Shown here: positions 1 through 4,661 of the stretch, piece by piece
How positions within the stretch are numbered: position 1 is the first letter of the stretch
Layout: each line of letters starts with the position of its first letter
From: Clostridia bacterium
Lineage (GTDB): Bacteria; Bacillota; Clostridia; TANB77; CAG-508
Length of the DNA: 8,638 nucleotides
Direction of reading: 5' to 3'
Assembly (NCBI GenBank): GCA_900768805.1
Contig: CAAGEF010000245.1
Coordinates: 1-8,638 of the forward strand
Notes under the pieces: generated by a model
What the model was told of the DNA's origin: nothing
The model's database searches: none
The model's input: only the letters and a program-made list of their open reading frames with translations
Program-made: the position numbers and the translations under genes

Positions 1-31
1 ACTGGAGTTCAGACGTGTGCTCTTCCGATCT
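1..31 (+). other. Illumina adapter sequence at contig edge
   Basis: These 31 bases match the Illumina TruSeq read-2 adapter, including the diagnostic block GTGTGCTCTTCCGATCT. They are not genomic. Read on the minus strand they add the artificial tail EIGRAHV to the first gene, a tail known from adapter read-through. Genomic sequence starts at base 32. Confidence 0.97.
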
Positions 32-1448
32 CTTTTAGTTTGTAACTAACTTTTACATTAATATCTTCATCGCCACATTCTATGTTTAGTTCATTATTTT
101 GAACTTCATTTGTTTTTTCAATTCCATTTACTATTAATTTGCTAAGTTCATATTCCGAATCTGGATTTAATGTAATTGTTATTTTTTCTCCAGACAATGC
201 TGTATTTTGTGAGCTGGTTATATTTCCTTTACCTTCTTCCACACTTGTATTGATATCAAATTTCACATAAGCATCTAGTGTTTCATACTTTTGTATATTA
301 TAATCTGCCAATGTTCTTTCATCTGCTAGTTCTTTTTCATTATATTTTAAAATTATTTTATCTTTAGGGATATTAACTTTTTCAGAATATTGAGTTTTTA
401 CATTATCAATTGAATCACCACTTTCAAAATAAAATGGTACAGTTATTCCTTTTGAATTTTTAATAAATATATTATAGTTTCCAGTAAATATTTCTAGTGT
501 ATCATTTTCTGTTAAATTTAATAATGACTGGTCATCTGTAAGTTCTATATCATTTAAAAATACTTTTCTTGCACCTGTTGATATTATTAATTTTTCAACT
601 GTATATGGTTTTCCAATAACAACATATTTTAAATTCGTTTTATCTTCTAAAATCTTATATGAATATTCTACCATGCTAATATCTTGATTTTCTATAAACT
701 TTCCATCTAAATAATTTAATATAATTCTATGGATTCCACATATACTTCCAGATATAGTTCCTTCGAAAATATCTTTTATTGTCTCCCATGTATTTGTTGT
801 TAAATCTATATCCTCAGTAATACAAATATTTTTTCCTGCAAATGTTTTATTTTCATTATTTACTAAATGTGCAAGTCCAGCCAATTGTTCTGCTGTGTTT
901 ATTTCATATTCAGTATCTGTTTCATTCACATACCAACTAATATCATAATTATTAGTATCTAACCAACTAGCAGCATAAGCTTTATACGGAAATAACATTA
1001 TACCTGCCGCAACAGCTACAACAGCAGTTTTGCTAAGAATATTTAGTTTTCTATTTTTAGGAAATTCCAATACTTTTGCTTCTTTGAATTTATAGTTACC
1101 TTTATGGCTTATTGATATTGTATAAATTGATTCTTTGCTTTGATTTGCAAAATTAAATTTATAAAATTGATTATCATTTATATATGGGATTTTTAAAATG
1201 CAATAATCATCTTTATTACATTTTTCTCTTTTTCTCAAATTTCCTTCTATATCAATATACAGTTTATTCTCCTGCATCATTTCTCTTTCAAATGCAATAA
1301 TAGAATCGTTTAAGCTTTTAGTAAAAAACACATATTGGTCTTTTGATTTTATTTCCTTATCATTTAATATTTTTTTTACATTTTTCTTTAATGTATAATG
1401 ATATACATACTTTATATTTGGATTTATTTTTTCTATATTCATTTGCAT
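32..1448 (-). CDS. Membrane-anchored or secreted surface protein with ubiquitin-like domain, 3' end missing
   Basis: Partial gene: translation is genuine only to about residue 473 and then enters adapter. Residue numbers count from the GTG at 1451. I prefer the ATG at 1448, 4-6 bases after AAGGGA. Residues 1-135 form a soluble charged domain (VYHYT, then YVFFTKSLNDS and CILKIPY) that loosely resembles ADP-ribosyltransferase-like folds; this is a guess. Residues 137-160 are a basic stretch plus hydrophobic segment ending KAYA-A, like a signal peptide but internal. Residues 170-225 (TAEQLAGLAHLVN, then EDIDL) resemble GLUG-type surface segments. Residues 327-398 align without gaps to ubiquitin, about 30 of 72 identical by hand count. 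Residues 402-470 resemble a divergent InlB B-repeat. Expected topology: N-domain inside, the rest outside. No cell-wall sorting signal is visible because the end is lost. The gene is probably chromosomal and lies outside the mobile element. Confidence 0.85.
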
Positions 1449-1458
1449 CACTTCCCTT

Positions 1459-1487
1459 ATTTAATATTTTAATATTAAATATTAAAT
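1459..1487. repeat. Inverted repeat in the 5' leader of the surface-protein gene
   Basis: Perfect 11-base arms ATTTAATATTT and AAATATTAAAT are separated by 7 bases, directly upstream of the ribosome binding site of the minus-strand surface gene. It could be an operator or an AU-only leader hairpin. In DNA this AT-rich it may also be chance. Confidence 0.45.
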
Positions 1488-1520
1488 AAATCTATATATT
1501 TTCTTAAATATATTAAGATA

Positions 1521-1549
1521 AATTTAACTATATTCACATTTTTTGTAAA
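1521..1549 (-). promoter_or_regulatory. Possible sigma-70-type promoter for the surface-protein gene
   Basis: On the minus strand TTTACA (1549-1544) is followed after 17 bases by TAAATT (1526-1521), about 70 bases before the start codon. The fit is moderate and AT-rich DNA gives many such matches. Confidence 0.3.
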
Positions 1550-1705
1550 TATTAATTTTATATACTTATATAAGACCTTTCTTTTCATTTATAAATTCTA
1601 CCTACAAATTAAATTTTACAACATAAAGAGATTGATATTATGCCGATAGCTAAATTATATTTTACATTCAAATAAAAAGTAATAATCTGCATTTGCTCAT
1701 GAATG
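1550..1705. other. Intergenic stretch with no recognised feature
   Basis: This AT-rich stretch lies between the surface-gene promoter region and the tRNA-type terminator. I see no credible gene, RNA or repeat beyond a 6-base TGCATT/AATGCA pair near 1689-1706. Together with the neighbouring sites it makes up the 384-base gene-free gap 1449-1832. Confidence 0.5.
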
Positions 1706-1740
1706 CAAAAAAAGAAGAACTCTTAAGAATTCTTCTAAAT
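1706..1740 (-). terminator. Rho-independent terminator (minus strand)
   Basis: The arms 1713-1724 and 1725-1736 pair over 12 positions with one mismatch and almost no loop. On the minus strand they are followed by seven T. It would end Fic-gene transcription. Its place 5 bases after a tRNA-like CCA end suggests it was originally the terminator of a tRNA gene. Confidence 0.75.
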
Positions 1741-1741
1741 A

Positions 1742-1754
1742 TGGTCGAGGTGAC
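1742..1754 (-). other. Probable attachment-site remnant: displaced tRNA 3' end (tRNA-Pro-like)
   Basis: The minus strand reads GTCACCTCGACCA, which fits a tRNA 3' end: acceptor strand CACCTCG, discriminator A and CCA. The C1-G72 pair this implies is characteristic of bacterial tRNA-Pro. No T-arm or other tRNA part precedes it, so it is not a functional tRNA. The next element outward is a terminator. This is what is left when a tyrosine-integrase element inserts into a tRNA 3' end and displaces the original end. Under that reading the element lies to the right (Fic side) and the chromosome to the left. The partner tRNA gene is outside the window. Confidence 0.55.
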
Positions 1755-1802
1755 TCTTTATATATTCTCAAAACCCTGTAATATCAATGTATTAGAACTT
1801 TG

Positions 1803-1821
1803 TGACTGCACTTTGACTGCA
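1803..1821. repeat. Paired direct repeat TGACTGCA, candidate integrase arm sites
   Basis: TGACTGCA occurs at 1803-1810 and 1814-1821, an 11-base period, about 50 bases inside the presumed element end. Short direct repeats in this position are typical of arm-type sites bound by the N-terminal domain of Tn916-type integrases. Assignment is by position only. Confidence 0.4.
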
Positions 1822-1832
1822 TATATAAATTC

Positions 1833-2765
1833 CTATATTTTCATAAAACATTTTTCTTTTAAAAATCTTTTTATTTTTGTTTTATCTTTTCCTTCATAAT
1901 AATTAATTAATAAATCTTTATATTCATCTGTTAATTCTGCTGGAATTACAATAATTCCTTTACCTTTTGATATTAAATAATGATTTGCAAATATTATAGA
2001 TGTTCTTTTATTTCCATCTATAAATATTTGTTTTTTCATAATATATAATAAAATTTCAATAGCTTTATCTATATCACTTATTTTTTTATTAAATATATCA
2101 TCTAATTCTTCTTTTATTATACTTTCTATTGGAAATTCAGGAGTCCATTTTGTTCCACCAATACTTACTGGAACAGTTCTAATTTTTCCTGCACTATAAT
2201 AAAATCCTTCTTGCACAAATTTATTTATTTCACATAATAATGGAAAATTTGTATCTGACAATATTACATTTTTATTTAATATAAATTCCCAAGCATGTTT
2301 TAAATTAACAATTTTCAAAACATCTTCTGAAGACATATTATTAATTTTTCCACCTTCTATAATACTTTCTGTATCTGCAAAAGTTGTTGCAACACCTTCT
2401 AAAATCGCTTGTTTATAAATAGTATCTACTAAATGTCTTTTAGCAAAATCTATGTTTATTTCTACTTGCGGACTAAGTTCCTCATCAATATAATTCAATT
2501 GTTTTAATCGTTTTTCAATTTTTTTAATTTCTTTTTTTAATTCTTTTGCTTTAATACTATTATTCAATATTAAATTATATAAATTATCAGAATATTCTCC
2601 AACATATTTTGTAAGTAATATTCCATCTTCTCTGTAATGTACATATATATATTTATTAGAATCTTTTTCTCTAATCTCAACAGAGCCATATATCAAATCA
2701 TTCAATTCTTTAGTTAAAGTTTGTTTACTTTGAAGAAGATTCATAATTTCATACTTTTCTTCCAT
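1833..2765 (-). CDS. Fic-domain protein with Gln in place of the catalytic His
   Basis: A 310-residue protein. ATG at 2765 follows AAGGAG at 7 bases, a clear start. Residues 1-60 form a small N-terminal domain with a YIYVHYREDG strand. Residues 61-92 are a charged coiled-coil-like helix. The Fic core follows: TESIIEGG (132-139) sits where the inhibitory helix is expected, AGKIRTVPVSIGG (192-204) is the typical flap, and QIFIDGNKRT (246-255) is the Fic loop. Canonical Fic proteins have His at the first loop position and use it to transfer AMP to target proteins. Here it is Gln246, while the phosphate-binding GNKR is kept. AMP transfer is therefore doubtful; nucleotide binding, another chemistry or a regulatory role is possible. 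I believe related clostridial proteins also carry Gln, so this may be a subfamily trait. Probably monocistronic cargo at the element's left end, behind a repeat-rich promoter. Confidence 0.88.
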   Translation of the reverse strand: MEEKYEIMNLLQSKQTLTKELNDLIYGSVEIREKDSNKYIYVHYREDGILLTKYVGEYSDNLYNLILNNSIKAKELKKEIKKIEKRLKQLNYIDEELSPQVEINIDFAKRHLVDTIYKQAILEGVATTFADTESIIEGGKINNMSSEDVLKIVNLKHAWEFILNKNVILSDTNFPLLCEINKFVQEGFYYSAGKIRTVPVSIGGTKWTPEFPIESIIKEELDDIFNKKISDIDKAIEILLYIMKKQIFIDGNKRTSIIFANHYLISKGKGIIVIPAELTDEYKDLLINYYEGKDKTKIKRFLKEKCFMKI

Positions 2766-2781
2766 AAGATCACTCCTTTAT

Positions 2782-2898
2782 AAATGTGAAACTTTTTAAT
2801 ATATAATTATAGTTTTTGTTTCATATTTATATTATAACATAAAACTCAAGAAATATGAAACATTTTTTAAGTTATTTATAAATATTGTTTCACATTTT
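2782..2898. repeat. Four copies of an AAATRTGAAAC motif around the Fic promoter
   Basis: Copies lie at about 2782-2792 (forward), 2819-2829 (reverse), 2851-2861 (forward) and 2886-2896 (reverse). They form two consecutive inverted pairs with core RTGAAAC. The inner copies overlap or abut the predicted promoter elements, which suggests repressor operators. No obvious cognate regulator gene is in the window, so the regulator could be the Fic protein's own N-domain or come from elsewhere. Confidence 0.6.
2831..2860 (-). promoter_or_regulatory. Predicted promoter of the Fic gene
   Basis: On the minus strand TTTCAT (2860-2855) is followed after 18 bases by a perfect TATAAT (2836-2831), about 65 bases before the Fic start codon. 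The -35 lies inside one RTGAAAC motif and the -10 directly abuts another. Confidence 0.55.
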
Positions 2899-2989
2899 TA
2901 AAATTTTATACAATAAAAATTCTATTATCTAATATTAGTAATATAAAAGTTTAACAAAAATGGTAGCAAAAAAAGTATACACAAAAAAG

Positions 2990-3023
2990 ACTACCTTGAA
3001 ATACACAAAATTGGTAGTATAAT
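2990..3023 (+). promoter_or_regulatory. Strong promoter with overlapping operator, upstream of xis-int
   Basis: TTGAAA (2996-3001), a 16-base spacer and a perfect TATAAT (3018-3023) form a near-consensus sigma-70 promoter. An inverted repeat ACTACC (2990-2995) and GGTAGT (3013-3018) touches the -35 and overlaps the -10. A third copy, TGGTAG, lies at 2961-2966. This arrangement suits a repressor that blocks the recombination genes. Confidence 0.6.
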
Positions 3024-3050
3024 AAATATAATGAAATACATGTATAACTT

Positions 3051-3079
3051 GAGAAGCTTTTCTAGAGAGCTTCTTTTTT
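3051..3079 (+). terminator. Rho-independent terminator or attenuator 1 upstream of xis
   Basis: Arms AGAAGCT (3052-3058) and AGCTTCT (3068-3074) are followed by T5 or more. It lies only about 28 bases after the -10, so transcripts would end after roughly 50 bases unless read-through occurs. That is an attenuator-like position. Confidence 0.65.
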
Positions 3080-3135
3080 AGTGGAAAATGGAGGTGTTGA
3101 AATTATTTTTATTAAATTTAATATTTGAATTTTAG

Positions 3136-3164
3136 GCAGTTATTTTAATAACTGCTATTTTTTT
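3136..3164 (+). terminator. Rho-independent terminator or attenuator 2 upstream of xis
   Basis: Perfect 9-base arms GCAGTTATT (3136-3144) and AATAACTGC (3147-3155) are followed by TATTTTTTT. It sits about 10 bases before the xis ribosome binding site. The 56-base stretch between the two terminators holds a 15-codon Leu/Phe-rich reading frame (3088-3135) that stops at the base of this hairpin; that frame has no clear ribosome binding site. Confidence 0.7.
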
Positions 3165-3181
3165 CTATAAGGAGGTACAAT

Positions 3182-3454
3182 TTGAAAGAAGAATTAAAAC
3201 AAGAATTTATTAAAGAAGCTATTAACAAGTTAGATAATCCCTGGAAAAACTTGACTGTAAAAGATGTTTCTAAAGATTTAAAAATGGGAGAGAACTTAAC
3301 AAATGAATTATTTAAAAGAGCAGACTTTCCTTCAATTAATATTGGTAAAACAAAGACTATTACTGCTATTGCTTATGCACTATGGAAACTAGAAAAAAGG
3401 CTGCCTGAATATAAGAAAAACAGTTTATGGAAATACCAAAAGAGAAGTTGCTGA
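3182..3454 (+). CDS. Excisionase-like DNA-binding protein, C-terminus altered
   Basis: A 90-residue basic protein with a TTG start, fixed by a perfect AAGGAGGT placed 5 bases upstream. Residues about 25-50 (LTVKDVSKDLKMGENLTNELF) fit a helix-turn-helix, and INIGKTKTITAIAYALWKLEKR (52-73) fits the basic wing seen in small Xis-type or element-encoded regulators located just before a tyrosine integrase. Xis proteins bend element ends and steer the integrase toward excision; that role is inferred from position and size. The last residues, from about LPEYKKN onward, run into DNA that in another frame reads as integrase N-terminus (3393-3479). The natural 3' end of the gene therefore seems to have been lost in a deletion. 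It is co-transcribed with int behind the promoter at 2996-3023 and two terminators. Confidence 0.65.
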   Translation: MKEELKQEFIKEAINKLDNPWKNLTVKDVSKDLKMGENLTNELFKRADFPSINIGKTKTITAIAYALWKLEKRLPEYKKNSLWKYQKRSC

Positions 3455-3479
3455 TAAATTATTAGATTTAAGAGTACAA
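3393..3479 (+). pseudogene. Remnant of the integrase N-terminal domain, out of frame with xis
   Basis: The integrase frame stays open upstream of its first ATG to a stop at 3390-3392. It contains IRKTVYGNTKREVADKLLDL, which matches the usual link between the AP2-like arm-binding domain and the core-binding domain of Tn916-type integrases (xRKTVYGKTKxEV). No ATG, GTG or TTG exists in this frame before 3480. The first roughly 50 codons of int appear deleted and replaced by xis, one base out of phase. Confidence 0.6.
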
Positions 3480-4529
3480 ATGAAAGATATAGATTTAATA
3501 AAAGAACATGGAATGTCCATTATTCAAATAATGAAAGATATTAGAGATAAAAAATTTAATTCAAATAGAATTAAAGAGAGACAATATACTAGAATAACTA
3601 AAACTATTGAAAAAATAGAAAATAGTTCTCTTGGAAAATTGAATGTAAAAGATATATCAAATGACGATATTCAAAAGTTTTTAAATGATAACAAAAATTA
3701 TAGCAATTCCTATATAAAAAAATTGTATGAGCAATTAAATCAAGCATTTAATTTTGCTATAAAAAATAAATATATTCTACAAAATCCAATGGATGATGTA
3801 ATAAAAACCAAAAGCACAAAAGAAGATAAAGAAGTTAGAGCATTAACCATAGAAGAACAACAAAGTTTAAGCAATTATTTATTAAATTGCACAATTAATG
3901 AAAAAACATATAAAACTGTGTTTTTAATTCAAATGTATCTAGGCTTAAGAATTGGAGAAACATTAGCACTAAATATAAATGATATTGATATAGAAAAACA
4001 AATTATAAATGTAAATAAGACATTAACACTAGGAAAAGATAATGAGGTAATTATGGGAGATACAACAAAAACTTATGCAAGTAAACGAACTGTACCTATT
4101 CCTGATTTCTTAATACCTTCTATAAAAGAACAGTTAGAAGTAGCAAAAGAAAACAAGGATAATATGCTATTTTTATATAATGACCATTATATATCTCATT
4201 CAGTTGCAAATAGTAGATTAAAACGAATTCTAAAAAGCACTCTAGGAATGGAAGCTAAAGATATTTCAACACATAGTCTAAGACATACTTTTGCTACTAG
4301 GTGTATTGAAGCAGGAATGTCAGCTGTAGTTTTACAAAGACTTATCGGACATACTGATATATCAATTACACTAAATACATATACGAGTGTTTTCAATCGT
4401 TTTAAAGAATCAGAATTGGAAAAAGTAATGGAATATTATAAAACAAATTCATTAGGTTTAGAGCCTATAAAAAATGAAGAAATAGTAGAAAATAAGGAAG
4501 TGGAAATTGAAGATGATATGGAAATGTAA
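3480..4529 (+). CDS. int: Tyrosine recombinase (integrase) lacking the N-terminal arm-binding domain
   Basis: A phage-integrase family site-specific recombinase that joins element and chromosomal attachment sites. The SAM-like core-binding domain spans about residues 10-100. The catalytic domain follows with Arg157 (GLRIGE), Lys197 or Lys202 in TKTYASKR, His265 and Arg268 (HSLRHTF), His291 (IGHTDI) and nucleophile Tyr301 (NTYTSV), so the active site looks complete. The C-terminus has a 25-residue acidic tail (IEDDMEM). At 349 residues it is about 50 short of relatives of roughly 400, and conserved integrase sequence lies upstream with no start codon, so the AP2-like domain is lost. ATG at 3480 has only a weak AAGAG five bases before it. 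Strand exchange at a core site may still be possible, but control through arm sites should be impaired. Probable target: the tRNA end at 1742-1754. Confidence 0.88.
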   Translation: MKDIDLIKEHGMSIIQIMKDIRDKKFNSNRIKERQYTRITKTIEKIENSSLGKLNVKDISNDDIQKFLNDNKNYSNSYIKKLYEQLNQAFNFAIKNKYILQNPMDDVIKTKSTKEDKEVRALTIEEQQSLSNYLLNCTINEKTYKTVFLIQMYLGLRIGETLALNINDIDIEKQIINVNKTLTLGKDNEVIMGDTTKTYASKRTVPIPDFLIPSIKEQLEVAKENKDNMLFLYNDHYISHSVANSRLKRILKSTLGMEAKDISTHSLRHTFATRCIEAGMSAVVLQRLIGHTDISITLNTYTSVFNRFKESELEKVMEYYKTNSLGLEPIKNEEIVENKEVEIEDDMEM

Positions 4530-4546
4530 ATTACATATTTATTATT

Positions 4547-4591
4547 AAGCAAGTTTCGCCTTTGTAATACAAAGACATACTTGCTTTTTTT
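4547..4591 (+). terminator. Structured terminator downstream of int
   Basis: Outer arms AAGCAAGT (4547-4554) and ACTTGCTT (4579-4586) enclose an inner hairpin CTTTG-TAATA-CAAAG (4560-4574), and a T tract follows. It ends int transcription and separates it from the mobilization region. The nested shape is more elaborate than a plain terminator. Confidence 0.75.
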
Positions 4592-4607
4592 ATGCCAAAA
4601 AGTTTTT

Positions 4608-4626
4608 ATGGGGAATTCTTCCCCAT
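4608..4626. repeat. Inverted repeat upstream of mobC, candidate oriT
   Basis: A perfect 8-base inverted repeat ATGGGGAA-TTC-TTCCCCAT is followed by ACCC. It is one of the few GC-rich spots in the window and lies 36 bases before the MobC start. A short hairpin beside the nick site, just upstream of mobC, is the usual oriT layout in mobilizable elements. No T tract follows, so it is not a terminator. Confidence 0.45.
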
Positions 4627-4661
4627 ACCCTTTATAAATTGTGGAAAGAAAAGAGAAATTT

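Noticed and set aside
258..473. A functional, conjugatable ubiquitin system
   Set aside because: The domain has no Gly-Gly end and sits inside a longer protein, and no E1-, E2- or protease-like gene is present.
1720..1800. A complete tRNA gene ending at 1742
   Set aside because: Only the last 13 bases fit. The bases where the T-arm should be contain no GGTTCRA and cannot form the 5-base stem.
1693..1899. Open plus-strand frame of 68 codons
   Set aside because: It crosses the minus-strand terminator, the tRNA remnant and the end of the Fic gene, has no ribosome binding site and gives no recognisable protein.
4196..4396. Minus-strand frame within the integrase gene
   Set aside because: It is antisense to the catalytic domain with HSLRHTF and the active-site Tyr, so it is a shadow.
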